From assembly GCA_016271365.2 (NCBI GenBank), contig JADMNL010000022.1:220696501-220760500 (forward strand): DNA of 64,000 nucleotides. The letters run 5' to 3'. The notes beneath the pieces were generated by a model. It had not been told where the DNA came from. It was given only the letters and a program-made list of their open reading frames with translations, and made no database searches. The DNA is from Neoceratodus forsteri (lineage: Eukaryota; Chordata; Ceratodontiformes; Ceratodontidae). A program made the translations under genes and the position numbers. Positions 11,105 to 23,165 of this stretch are shown here, one piece after another; positions within the stretch are counted from its first letter, which is position 1, and each line of letters opens with the position of its first letter.

Positions 11105-13610
11105 GTGCCTTGCCCAGGACAAAAACTGGCTGCAGACTTCAATATTCCAGACGTGGACTGCAGCATCCCAGCAACAGCATCAACTAGGAGCAGATTTATC
11201 CTGGACTCCCTTCAGGGTGCCTTCCTCAAGCAACTGGTCATGGAACCAACTCGGCAGAAGGCAATACTGGACCTTGTGCTCACAAACAGGGATAGTGTGA
11301 TGGGGGTAACAGTGGGGGAGCACCTGGGGAACAGTGACTACCAATCATTGTGGTTTGAAATCACAGAAGGAGCAGAACCAAACCACACAAAAACACGTAT
11401 CCTGGATTTTAGGGGGGCAGACTTTGCGAAAATGGGGGGATACTTGAAAGAGGCATTAAGGGGAATGGGACAGGAATCAGGGGTTGAGGAACAGTGGACA
11501 GTATTTAAATCGGGGACGACAAGAGCAACGGAATTATGCATTAAGCAGGTTAGCAAGAGGAAAAGGAAGAGGAGGCCACTATGGTGTTCCAAAGAGGTAG
11601 CAAAGAAAGTGAAAGCCAAAAAGATTGCATTTAGGCAATACAAAAAGACACAGGCAGAAGGGGATAGGAAGAAGTAACAGGAGAAGCAAAGGGAGGCAGG
11701 GAGGTCAGTAAGGGAAGCCAAAGCTCAGACAGAAGAGCACATTGCAAAATCAGTGGGTAGGGGGTACAAAACCTTTTACAGGTACATGAGTGAAAAAAGA
11801 AAGGCAAAGGGAAGGATAGTGAGACTGAAGGGGGAGGATGGGGGCCACGTGGAGGATGACAACAGTAAAGCTGACATACTGAACAGGTATTTCTGCTCAG
11901 TCTTTACTGAGGAAAAGGAGGGTAATGGGTCTAAAGGGAGTACAAGGGGTGAGAATGGTGCAGAAATGGACACAAGTCCCTTTACATGAGAAAGGGTCCT
12001 GAAGGAACTGGAAGTAATAAGAGTTGATAAAGCAATGGGACCAGATGGGGTGCACCCAAGGGTCCTTAAAGAACTAAAAGAGGTGGTGGCTGAACCTCTG
12101 GCTATCCTGTTTAGCCGATCACTGGGAACAGGGGAGGTACCCAAAGACTGGAGGACAGAAGATGTAGTCCCCTTATACAAAAGTGGGAACAAAGAGGAAG
12201 CGGGGAACTACAGACCAGTCAGCCTGACCTCGGTAGTGGGGAAGATCATGGAAGCACTACTGAAAGAAAGATTGGTGGAACATCTGGTTGTCAATCTACT
12301 GCAGGACCCAAGGCATCATGGTTTCACCAGGGGGAGGTCATGTCAGACCAACCTAGTTTAATTTTTTGACTGGGTGACTAGGGAGGTGGATCAGGGAAGG
12401 GCAGTGGACATGGCCAATCTGGATTTCAGCAAGGCCTTTGACACTGTGCCACATAGAAGACTATTACACAAACTAGGGAATATGGGTGTGGGCAGGACAG
12501 TAGTGTGGTGGGTAGGTAACTGGCTGGGCAGCAGGACACAGAGGGTGGTGGTAAATGGCTGTCACACCACAGAGGGAACAGTGACCGGTGGGTACCACAG
12601 GGATCAGTGCTGGGACCGGTCCTATTCAACATCTTCATCAGTGACATTGCGCAGGACCTAGAAGGCAGAATTTCACTGTTTGCTGATGACACAAAGCTCT
12701 GTAACAGGGTAGACACACCAGAGGGTGTAGACAGAATGAGAAGGGACCTGCAGAAATTTAAAGAATGGTCAGGGGTTTGGCAGTTGAAATTCAATGCAAA
12801 GAAGTGCAAGATAATGCAGATGGGGCACAAAAACCCTGGCACAATACATCAGTAGGGGGGTGAGGATATAGCATGCACCAAGCTGGAAAGGGATCTTGGG
12901 GTTATCATCTCCAATGACCTCAAGGTAGGGAAACAGTGTGACAAGGCAGCAGGTAGAGCAAATAGGATGCTGGGATGCATAGGCAGGAGCATCATCAGCA
13001 GGAAAAGGGAGGTCATAATTCCACTATACAAGACACTAGTGAGGCCCCACCTGGAGTACAGTATACAGTTCTGGAGACCTTACCTACATAAGGACATAGA
13101 CAGAGTAGAGAATGTTCAGAGGAGGGCAACAAAGATAGTACATGGATTGCATCACAAATCCTATGAGGACAGGTTGAAGGAACTGAATATGTACTCCCTG
13201 GAGGAGAGGAGGGAGAGAGGGGACATGATAGAGACATACAAGTATCTTACAGGGAGGAACAGGGTGCAAGAATACACTATTTTTATGCGAAAAAGATGTT
13301 CCAGGACTAGAGGGCATGGGATGAAGTTGGAGGGAGGACGATTCAGAGGAAATGTGAGGAAGAATTTCTTCACAGAACGGGTGGTGGACAAGTGGAACAC
13401 CCTGCCTGAGGAAGTGGTGGGGGGCTGAAATAATCACGGAATTTAAGAATGCATGGGATAGACATAAAGGAATTCTGGAGGTCAGGGGTAAGGGGCAACA
13501 GAGTTCTAGGAAAACATAAACTGAAGTTACAAAGTCAAATGGGCAGACTAGGTGGGCCATAGGCCCTTATCTGCCGACACTGTCTATGTATCTATGTATC
13601 CTCAACTGCA
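11105..13610 (+). mobile_element. CR1 LINE, 5'-truncated, ORF2 endonuclease to 3' tail
   Basis: ORF2 runs in several shifted frames. It opens with the last endonuclease motifs (ADFNIPDVDC in place of GDFNxPDVDW; LDLVLTNRD; GNSDYQ in place of SDH). The RT follows: KAMGPDGVHPRVLKEL at 12030, NYRPVSLTSVVGKIMEALL, LDFSKAFDTVPHRRLLHKLG (motif A), QGSVLGPVLFNIF region (motif B, 12600), ISLFADDTKLCNRVDT (motif C, intact ADD). Then LVRPHLEYSIQFWRPYL and SYEDRLKELNMYSLEERR. The 3' end has (TCTATGTA) octamer repeats at 13582-13600, a CR1 hallmark. At least five frame breaks make it non-autonomous. It is the best preserved RT in the window. Confidence 0.88.
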
Positions 13611-13845
13611 GAGTGTTGCCTTTTCACCCAGTGCAGCTGCAGAGGATTTTATGCCTAGTCCCACCAGATGTAACATTTTGGCACAGCTGCGCCAAACAAC
13701 TGGCTGCGAGCTGCCATTAATCGTGGAGCTGGCCATAAACCAGCTCCACCTTTGAGAATACTGCAGCTGTGGTAGAAACTGCATTTGCACCAGTTTTTTT
13801 CCCACAGCTGCAACAATATCAGGGGCCTTGAAAATCTAGCCCAAG
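13600..13845. repeat. Interspersed repeat family E, copy 1
   Basis: Shares ordered blocks with 53625-53930: 'ttttggcacagctgcgcca' vs 'gtttggcacaactgtgcca', then a 'gagctgcc(a/g)ttaa' word, then ACCAGCT and a terminal 'ttgaaaatctagccc'. The end resembles GGGCTAGATTTTCAAA at 6321 in inverted sense, suggesting a MITE with GGGCTAGATTTTC ends. It is internally palindromic around CAGCTG words. Confidence 0.5.
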
Positions 13846-14505
13846 GGGCTGAGCAGCTAATTTTGAGTTTGTCTGATACCTGGAAGTTGTATGGCTCTCT
13901 CATTAGCTAACTCCTTACTAGTTGCCTACCCATTTGTTGGGGACTGCACCTTAATTCAAACAAGCCAATTTAAGCAGTGCACCTCTCATAAAGGTAGTCT
14001 TTTCAGGTAGTTGCACTTTAGAATTGGGACTCAGCTGATGGATGGTCTACCTTGACATCTGGTGGCTGGGCAACATTGCAGCAGGGTCCTTATGTGAGTA
14101 TTGAAAGAACCCCATCCCCAAACACACACACACTCACTCCTTTTGGAGAGAAAAAGAGTAAGTGGCCAGTTCCAGCACAAAGAATATTATATTTGTAGAA
14201 TCTGCCACGGAGGATGGTGTGCAATTAATTCTCTGTAAGTATCAGAGAAGCTGGTTGATGGTACTGGGCCCAGAGAGGTGAGGAAGGGGTGTCAGGGCAA
14301 AAGAAATAACAAATGAAAACAAAACTGCAGAAAACAAATCCATTGTTTACATAACCCGCTGAAAATTAGAACACTTTCAGAATTCCATGAAATGTATTGG
14401 AAAAATCCAAAATGCATTTCCGAGGTGGAATTGCTACTCTGTCTGAATCCAGAGGAATTTCACATTCTGCTCAGCCCTAGCTAGCAGGTACTTCGGAAAA
14501 GCTAT
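13846..14505. other. Intron, nothing recognised
   Basis: No repeat family or coding similarity identified. The last four bases (CTAT, 14502-14505) are the target duplication of the LTR that follows. Confidence 0.45.
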
Positions 14506-15980
14506 TGTTACCCCCACCCAGGTATGCCGTTTCTGTCTGACAGCTCTACCTGGTGGGCTGGGTTCAGGGAGAAATATGTCACCCGGCACATTGGCTAGGT
14601 TTGGCTACTCTGCAACAGGGGCACCTAAGTAACTCCGGACAAAGGAAATAATAACTGTAATGTCCAATACCAGAAGTGGGATTCTAAAGTGTGGCTTTTA
14701 TTCACATCCAACAGAATAAACAAAGCATAGATGGACCCCCATGGGGCTACACTCCTGGTAATGCAGATTTATGGAGATCAGAACACATCCTATTCACTTT
14801 AGCCCTCAGGCTCTTAAACACACTGGGCACACAGCCCGAACTTGTACTCTGCTCTGGGTTTTCCCTGGCTCGGCTCCCTTGCCAGCCACTTAGACACTTT
14901 CCATATAGCATGGAAACATTTACTGGTGGCTCCCTAAACCACCTATGAGCACTTCTGCTCCATAAGGGAATCTTCCTCAACAATACCACGTCTGGGTACT
15001 TTTCTCAGGCACTGGCCAAGTACCTGAGAGAAAGCAACAGGTGTCCCAAAGTAAACCCGTAGAGGTGAATTTGGTTACTACTGATGGGGGGTCTCCCACC
15101 TCTCGCTCCCATAATTCATACCCGGCCATTTCTCTGGACTGTAACACCTCATCCTTTAAAACACTTTGCTGGGTAGATTCTCTTTAGATGTATTCACATT
15201 CAATCTACTGTCTTTACATCCCATTTGTGCTGAACTTGAACCTACTTAAATAAGTGGCTGTGTCTATTACTCTAGACCCCCCACAGAGTTAAGCAGTCCA
15301 ATCCCCACATCTTCCAAACTGTACTTGGCTGTCTTTTCCTGACCTCACAGTAACAGTCACTTTAGTTTCATTTTGTTTCAGGTGAAAACACATGGCCCTT
15401 TAGCAGAGTGAACTCACCCCCTTGGTTGAAGGTGCCCCACAGGCGTTTTCTCCTCAAAGGAAATCTTGTCCAGAACTTCTGGTGCCTCAGCATGAACTTA
15501 AATCGGGCAGTTTCTTTTCTCCTAGCTGGACCAGTGGGGTTGCCCCTAGAAGCAGGCTGATTCCTTACCCCCATCCCCGCAGGGATGGGGCCCTGAACCA
15601 CTGAAAGCGGTCTCTACCACTTCAATGTGTTCTTCTTGTGTTCTTCTTCAGGTGAGAACACACACCTATACCAAAAATAGCTCTTTGACAGAGCTTAGAG
15701 CTCTGAGGGCCTGCTTACAGCAGAGCACCTCCTTCCTCTTCTACAGACTGCAACAGACTCTACTGAACTCACTTCAAATTCCCCAACATTCTACTCTAAC
15801 CTCCAACTGCAACATTCCAGTGTAGCTTATGCAGCTGCGACAGTTCTAAAATGATGCCATTCCTCAGTCTCAGCTGAGACTGAGAACAGAGTGAGACAGT
15901 GTGAAATCACAAGCTGCCTTCCCCGCCTACCACTAGGTCTTACTGGGATTCTAGTAACCCTGGATAACAGGGGATTTACA
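14506..15980 (-). mobile_element. Solo LTR, copy 2 of the same family
   Basis: A 1,475-bp element with TG (14506) and CA (15979-15980) ends lies between exact CTAT duplications (14502-14505 and 15981-15984). It aligns along its length with 9012-10601: 'gggattctaaagtgtggc' vs 'gggattctagagtgtggc', followed by tttattca (antisense AATAAA at 14697-14702); and 'actgggattctagtaaccc' near the other end in both. Orientation is minus, as in copy 1. No internal viral genes adjoin it. Confidence 0.8.
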
Positions 15981-16046
15981 CTATAAAAATGGACCTCATG
16001 TGTTTGTTCATATTACTTCAGATTTACATGTAGAATCACATTCACT

Positions 16047-17377
16047 GGGACCAATATTCAAACAGTGCTGCAAGCACAGTCATTTGCATTGCATTTGCCC
16101 CATGCACCCCTGGCATTTGTCATATTCAGACAGATATTGCACTCCCTGAGGTAGCAATGCTCTCCAACCGAATATTGGTCCATGTGGGTACAGTGCTAAG
16201 TGAGACTGCTCTGCCCTGACATGGATCAGGGCTGCATATGGCCCAAAGGGAAGAGTACTGCCTGAAATGGTAGCGTGCCAAGTCAGCTGTGGGCCATATA
16301 CAGCCCAAGCATGCAAATGAGACCATTGGGCATACAAGGCACTAAGAGGCTATTTGCATGCCCATAATAGGCTCATTTGCATGGGGGCACAGCAGCCCTT
16401 TAGCACCACTTTCTCCCTGAATGGACAGCCCTGGTGTCTAGTGGTACCACCCCATTCTCTGATCCCCCAGCATATCATAATTCAAAACTCCCTCATATCA
16501 AATGGTACCCCCATCCCCCAGTATATAGTAGTTCAGAACTCCCTGGTGTCCAGTGGTCCCCCCAAACAGGCCCCACACAACCTGCCTGCTCACATCCCAC
16601 CTCCCCGCACCCTTGTACCTTGGTGTCTGGCACTCCTCACAGCTACTGATGGTAACCAGAACAGCTCTCCTCTCCTCTCCATGGCCAACTGCCATATGAA
16701 TTGTCAGTGAGCGTGTGTACTGTAGAAACGGCTGTTTCTATGGTATGTATGCTCGCTGACAGCTCATATGGCAGCTGATCATGGAGGTGAGATGACAGCT
16801 GTGCTTGTCACTGTCTGGAGCAATGAGGAACACTGGACACCAGGGAATGAGGAGTGCTGGGAGGTGGGATATGAGGCAGGTGGGTCAGGTAGGTGGCTGT
16901 TCGCGGGAATCGCTGGATACCAGGGAGTTCTGAATAATGATGAATTAAGATATACTAGTGGATTGGGGGTCTGATGAACTGTGAGACACCAGGAGGTTCT
17001 AAATTATGATATACTGGGAGATGGGTGGGCAGCTCGGTACAGGGGCAGGTATCTGCAGTACAGCCGCCCTGCCTTTGGAAGGTTGGAGGCAGGGGCTTAG
17101 CACCCAGTTATGAGGAGGCTTTCAGTGGCCACAAACAGTGCCACTTGGGGGGCTGTTTACCACTACAAACTTTTTAATATGCCACCCTGTCCATATGTGA
17201 GAGGACCCCCTCATTTGCATAGGTGCAGTAGTATTTTAGGGCATTGGCACTTCCAGCTTTGGGTGAGATCCTCCCAGGATCTCTGAATATTGCCCCACTT
17301 GGAGCACTAGTGCAAACATGGGTTAGTGCTGGCAGTAATCATTTTGGTGTGGGCACTAATCTTTGAATATTGGGCCC
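16047..17377. mobile_element. Long foldback (palindromic) element, copy 1
   Basis: The ends are GGGACCAATATTCAAA (16047-16062) and TTTGAATATTGGGCCC (17362-17377), near-perfect inverted repeats. The two halves are complementary along much of their length: CAGCATATCATAATTCAAA (about 16467) against the complement of TTCTAAATTATGATATACTG (about 16998), and CTGCCATATGAATTGTCAG against CTGACAGCTCATATGGCAG at the centre. The central loop itself folds: TAGAAAC-ggct-GTTTCTA near 16730. The arms hold GC-rich subrepeats. No transposase ORF, so it is non-autonomous. I could not define a target duplication. Confidence 0.72.
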
Positions 17378-18085
17378 AATGTGTTTTAAAGCATACCTTG
17401 TTGCACTTTAGAAAAATATTGATCAGAGATATCACTGAATGTTAACGACATATAAACCCTATCAAACACCCATTTATTTGTAGCTGACATTCACAGCCAG
17501 CTACAATCATTGTTTCATTCAGGAAAAGTGAAGGAAAGAAGCAAAAAACTTTAGATGTGATTTTGTCTAAAAACCTGTATCAATATGATCAAAAATATAA
17601 GACATGAAGCTGACTTTTAAAGTTTTTCTAGAAACTCTCTACCCTTTGTGACAAATATCAGCTATGTTTAAACCCTAGTGTGTAGCATAGTGAAGTGTTA
17701 CTTACTGTGTATGTAATCACCCTCGTTTTGACATGATTCAGTATATCTTTGGGTTTCAACAAAAGGCCATGTTATTTCTGAGAAGCGAAGGAAGATAAAG
17801 ATCCTTTGGAAACTGCTGTATTATCCAGTAGTTTCAATGGGAAACAATGCTGTTGATTTGAGGATAGAAGGTGAAAGTGTCCATACTTTTACCCAAAAAA
17901 AACAAACAAACAAATTTGTTTAAAAAAAGAAGGCACATTTTACAGAAATTGACCAAGTCTGTCTATATTTAAATGTGCTATCACAAGAAAGGAGCAGTTT
18001 ATTGAAATTGCTTGGCAAAAATCAAGACATTCCTAATTAAATTAGATTCCTTAGTATTCCTTTAAACAATCATAGTGAATAGTTA
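17378..18085. other. Intron, AT-rich, nothing recognised
   Basis: No coding similarity. Contains a short A-rich stretch with (CAAA) repeats near 17895-17912. Confidence 0.5.
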
Positions 18086-18089
18086 AGGC

Positions 18090-18670
18090 TTGTTCCACAT
18101 GGAAATTCATCCTTGCTGAAATGCTGTTGTTATGTAATTTAATGTTCATGGAACATTGTTGTACCATTTTGTGGTACAATCAACATTTGCAGCTGATTGA
18201 GAATCCTCATGCCACCTGTTTGCCCCACCCAAATCTCTGCATGCACATGAACTTTAACTGCAAAGATGGCCGCAGAGTTTTTTTCAAACATGGCCAACAA
18301 ACAGCAAAAGTGATGCCAATAAAGAAAATTTGTAATATCAATAAAAGAAACACCCATAAGTACCGATAACAACAAGTCGACTATCAAACGCAAACTGCAG
18401 AGAAACAGCAATAAGTACAGATGTACTGTAATTGCTGCTATTGCCTCATTTGCACAGCCTGTTACTGTTCAAACAATTACTCTCGCTGCCTCTTTTACGT
18501 ATACACTATACAAATACTGGATGGAAACCATTGACACAAGAAGCCTGTGTTGCCATCTTGGGCCTCTAGATTACCTTTGCTTTTGATGTCTGATGTAATC
18601 AGAGCCCCTTGGTGGCAAAACAGGCTTGTTCTGCATAGTTGCCCATCCAGTATTCTCCATGTATAAGAAG
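18090..18670 (+). repeat. Interspersed repeat family F, copy 1
   Basis: Shares ordered blocks with 21350-21780: 'tgttc(c/t)(a/g)catgga' start, GTTGTACCATTTTGTGGTAC (palindromic GTACCA...TGGTAC), 'cagctgattg(a/g)' , 'ctgatgtaatcaga(g/c)cccc' and 'cca(g/a)tattct(c/c)(c/t)atg' end. The middle differs in length. This looks like a non-autonomous DNA element, class unknown. Confidence 0.55.
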
Positions 18671-18719
18671 TACATAGGCATGACTACTCAGATGGTCCCA
18701 CATTCTGAGCCCCTGTGCA

Positions 18720-19035
18720 TGGAGTTTATTTTATTTATTTATTGAGATCTTGGATTAAACACCTATGAGCCAAGGCTCATTTACAATGGTTCCATGTCAA
18801 GGAAATTACACAAGGCAAAGTATACAAAAGTATGGAATGGATAAACACGAACTGGCATTGTACAATGTATGCCAGGGCACATACATTCATAGAGGAAGAG
18901 TAAAGCAGAATAAGGAGAGAAACAAGATAATCAGCCATTATACTTATCGAGTAGTCACTTGAATTTAGAAGGTTAAGGGGGTGACTTACTCCAGTTATTT
19001 AAGATCTTACATTCAGCTACGTTAATGAGTTTATG
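18720..19035. repeat. Probable LINE/SINE 3'-tail remnant
   Basis: Starts with 'ttattttatttatttattgag', an antisense TAAA-type retroposon tail, and continues into unassigned sequence. The tail sense suggests a minus-strand retroposon end. Body not identified. Confidence 0.35.
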
Positions 19036-19039
19036 TGGA

Positions 19040-19335
19040 CTATCCTTTTCATCTAGAAAGATTGTTGCCAGAATACATAATAAACAAATAGTGATTAACA
19101 GAACCAGAACAAACAAAATACAGCAATTGTTTACTGTTAGAGCTCCAAGAATTTGGAATTCTTTGCCGCAGGACATTGTTGATTGTCAAAATATGAACAC
19201 CTTCAAAGTCAAACTTGATAAATGGCTCCTGGAAAGAACATAATCCATCAATGATCCACATGTGTGGAGGACATCCTCGATGGGCTTCGGCCTTCTTTTG
19301 TCCATTCTACCAAGTAACCAAGTAACCAAGTAGTA
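19040..19335 (+). mobile_element. LINE 3' end fragment
   Basis: Encodes FTVRAPRIWNSLPQDIVDCQ and NMNTFKVKLDKWLLER, the C-terminal block typical of CR1/jockey-group LINE ORF2 (WNSLP...FK..LD). It is followed by a 3' UTR with a direct octamer repeat (ACCAAGTA) three times at 19308-19331, a CR1-style tail. Confidence 0.65.
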
Positions 19336-19880
19336 CAGGGAAGGGTGGTAGGAGAATACAGCAGAGAGGGGGAGGGAGTGGGGGGGGAAAACACAAGAGT
19401 CAGCCAGGGGCCTAGTCGGAAGGTGACTGAAAAGGTGTGGGGCAGTGAGTTGAGGTGGGCAGAAGGGGGGAGAGATAGGGAGAATAGAGTAGGGAGAGGA
19501 TGGTAGTGATGGAGAAACACATATATCAGCCAGTGGCCTCATTGGTGGGGAGTTGAGAGAGAAGTGGGGGTGGGTGAGAAAGGTGGAATGATGAGTGGGG
19601 AAGGGTGGGGACAGGCAGATAGTGGGAGTGAGTAGAGGTTAAGAGGTGGGAGGGAGAAATAGAGCTGCAAGTGCAATGAGGAGGGGCTGTGCTTGTTAGA
19701 GGTGGTGATCATTTGGGCACATAGATTGTGAGGTACTGCTCACTGGTAGCAGTCATAGGTGTTGTGAGCAGTAAGGTATTATCAGAGTTTATGCTTGAAT
19801 GGGCCAAACTTGGAGATGGAGGAGATGATGTGAGAGAGGGAGTTTAACCAGACCGGAGCTTGGTAGGCTAAGGATCTTTG
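19336..19880. repeat. Purine-rich (G/A) stretch, unclassified
   Basis: Over 300 bases of strongly G/A-biased plus strand with repeated 'gggagagg' and 'ggtggg' words, including blocks 'cagccaggggcctag' and 'cagccagtggcctca' about 110 bases apart that indicate an internal duplication. Open frames here follow from the low T content and are not credible genes. Confidence 0.5.
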
Positions 19881-20111
19881 ACCCTGGGTTTTAAATTATT
19901 GTCACACTTTCTGTCTGTGTGGTAACAGTATGAGATTCATGTACTATGGGGCCACTGTCTGGATTTGGGTTGCTATTGCCATGCCGGCTAATGGCAACAA
20001 TTTGCCACTCAGTTCTCAACTGCAGTTAAAAATGCAGTACTAATTTATTCATGCATTCATCCATTTTTCGTTAATCATGTTCCATTTACTGCACTTCAGT
20101 TAATGTTATAA

Positions 20112-20999
<888 letters not shown>

Positions 21000-21049
<50 letters not shown>

Positions 21050-21052
21050 GGA
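21000..21052. repeat. (GA)n/(GACA)n microsatellite
   Basis: About 17 GA units (21002-21036) followed by GACA units ('gacagacagacagac'). Confidence 0.95.
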
Positions 21053-21181
21053 AAGATGGATCGATATAGATATAGGAAACCTTTGACCTTCAGGGTTTGC
21101 CTCTTCTTCTGCTTGAGCAAACCAGGTCAAGCATCTACTGTGCATCTACATCTGCTTCACTTTTTTGATACCCTTTAGTAT

Positions 21182-21345
21182 GGAGAACATTTAGATTATC
21201 CCCCCTCCCCTATTTCTCCAGGGGGAACATGCTAAGGGTCTCCTGCCTCTCCTCATAGCTTTTTCCCTCCATATTCTTGATCATTTTGGAGGCCCTGCAC
21301 TGTACCCTCTTGGCTGCCTCAATGTCCTTTTTATAGTGTATAGTG
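21182..21345 (-). mobile_element. CR1 LINE fragment (ORF2 C-terminus)
   Basis: On the minus strand this encodes YKKDIEAAKRVQCRASKMI then KNMEGKSYEERQETLSMFPL, the CR1 block that follows the RT domain. It is cut at the 5' side by the family F repeat that starts near 21346. Confidence 0.7.
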
Positions 21346-21780
21346 AGAGTTTGTTCTGCATGGATTTCCATGCCAGCTGAAACCTTGTTGTACCACAGTT
21401 CAAAGGTCATGGAATGTGGTTGTACCCTTCTGTGGTACAAAACATTCCAGCTGATTGGAAATCCTTGAGGCAGCTGGTGTTTTCCAGAGGACTGCCATGT
21501 GCACAGCAATTAGCTAATATTCTGAACTGAAAATGCCAGCACATTCGCTACTGCCATGGAGTGCTGTGAAAATACTTTCATTAAAAAAAAAAAAACTAAA
21601 CAAAAAACTACACACTACAAAAAAACACTGGTTGGGCAACCACATGCCCAACCAGCCTGTGTCACCTCCTCGGGGTTCTTATTGCATCAAACCTCTGATG
21701 TAATCAGACCCCCCCCCATGGCAGTACGAGCTAGTTGTCCATGGTTTCCCAACCAATATTCTCTATGAATTGTTTCTGCA
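21346..21780 (+). repeat. Interspersed repeat family F, copy 2
   Basis: See 18090-18670. This copy contains GTTGTACCACAG...CTGTGGTACAA as an inner inverted repeat (about 21388-21440) and the block CTCTGATGTAATCAGACCCC (about 21690), ending 'ccaatattctctatg'. It interrupts the minus-strand CR1. Confidence 0.55.
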
Positions 21781-22192
21781 ATAGGCATGGACATAAATCC
21801 TATGTGATAAATTGAGCTACTATGTGATAAATGTGAAATTTTACATTTATACGCATCATAGATGCATCGTCACAGATTTATACACATAGTAGATATGTCA
21901 CAATCACTCTGGCACTCATTTAGAATGTTCAGCCTCAGTACCAGTACTAACTATATTCAATTGCAAATAACTTTAAAATGGAAAAAGATAGCATAATGAT
22001 GTGATGCATGAAAGTTGTTCAGCACAAAATTATCTAGAGGATGAGTGGTATTTCATTTATAGATGCTTTATAGTTTTTTTATAATTAGCAAAAAAGAGCA
22101 GTAAATGCAATTTTTTGTTCACTTTTTGACAAACATATGCAAAAAAAGATAATCAAAAGCCAATGTCCCTGCACTGACAGAAAGCATCCTTA

Positions 22193-22376
22193 TTGCATAA
22201 ATGAAATATACAGTGGTGAGCTGCCAGATAAATGATTTATCTACACTTGTGCTGTTTGACGTTGGACATCTCACTCATGGCTTATGCCACTCATGAGGTT
22301 ACTGGAGGTCAAACAGCACTTGTGTAGATAAATCATTTAACTGACAGCTCACCATTGTATATCCCTTATATGCATA
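22193..22376. repeat. Palindromic MITE with ~75-bp inverted arms
   Basis: The left arm from 22193 (ttattgcataaatgaaatat, then GGTGAGCTG, then AAATGATTTATCTACAC, then TGCTGTTTGAC) recurs inverted on the right: GTCAAACAGCAC, GTGTAGATAAATCATTT, CAGCTCACC, ATATGCATAA up to 22376. The spacer is about 35 bases. No coding capacity. Its ends resemble the 'GCAATAA' ended palindromes at 55465, 59343 and 61775. Confidence 0.75.
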
Positions 22377-23050
22377 ATGTGAACTAGTAGTCTACATTGA
22401 TAAGCTTTTGCTAGAGTTTATAATATTAATAAGCATACTTAAATAAACTTATTTAGTATGTCAGACATTGAGCAGTAGCTTACTGTAATTAGCCTGCCAA
22501 AATCCTAATCATGATGTCGGCTGGGTGAATGTTATATGAGCAGTGCAACAAACTTGGGCAAAAAATTTGATCCCAGCTTTTTTTCACTATAAAGGATTTC
22601 AGGCATTTTCCACTTTTATTTGATGGTAAAATGTTTTAGTTCCACCAAAATGTGAGTACTTTAAAAATGATGTCATTCAGTTTTTGTTTTTGGTTTTTTC
22701 TCAAGAGAAACAATGGCTACCACATTTGGCTTAGAAATACCACTGTAGATCTGGTAAGGGTTAGGATCAAGAAAATTAAAACAATTAATTGTGTGCACTA
22801 TGGGAGGTGGCTAGAAAAGTAGATTTGACAAGTATGCTAATATTTTAATGAATTGTAGCTGAAACTAGCTATTTTTTGGGGAAAAAACATTTTCATTGCA
22901 CTATTGCTTTATCTTCTGGGGACAGTCCCAGAGTGGCCAAGATTCTCCTACAGACATACAAGCCATAGGGAGAAGTCTGCTCCAGTTCACCTCATGCAAT
23001 CAGGACAGTTGGAGTAAAAGACCAACTAACCACAATATATTTAAAGTTGA
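22377..23050. other. Intron, nothing recognised
   Basis: AT-rich sequence without recognised coding or repeat features. Confidence 0.45.
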
Positions 23051-23054
23051 TATT

Positions 23055-23165
23055 TTTATTAAATGCATTAAAAATACAGTGCAGGTAGACATGAAACACC
23101 AATGTTTCCTTAGTAAGCCTCACTTCATCAGGATGAACTTGACCTAAAGTCAATAAAAATTTAAC
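23055..23165 (-). mobile_element. Possible Penelope-like or similar element end
   Basis: On the minus strand the sequence CATCCTGATGAAGTGAGG followed by GGAAACATTGG matches the 'CCTGATGAAG...GAAAC' tail seen at the ends of Penelope-like elements and related repeats in vertebrates. No RT or GIY-YIG coding sequence is attached. Low confidence on family. Confidence 0.35.

Noticed and set aside
9012..15980. A complete provirus bounded by the two LTR copies
   Set aside because: Each copy has its own distinct 4-bp duplication, the host LINE reads through across copy 1, and the DNA between them is LINE and CR1 sequence rather than gag-pol.
19336..19880. Purine-rich stretch as a CpG-type promoter
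   Set aside because: It is G/A-rich rather than CG-rich, lies mid-intron and shows internal duplication, so it is better read as repeat-derived.
23100..23135. Hammerhead ribozyme on the minus strand (CTGATGA ... GAAAC)
   Set aside because: The core words are present and a stem II can be drawn, but stem I flanks are not complementary and the cleavage-site side does not fit. The same holds for 49400-49440.
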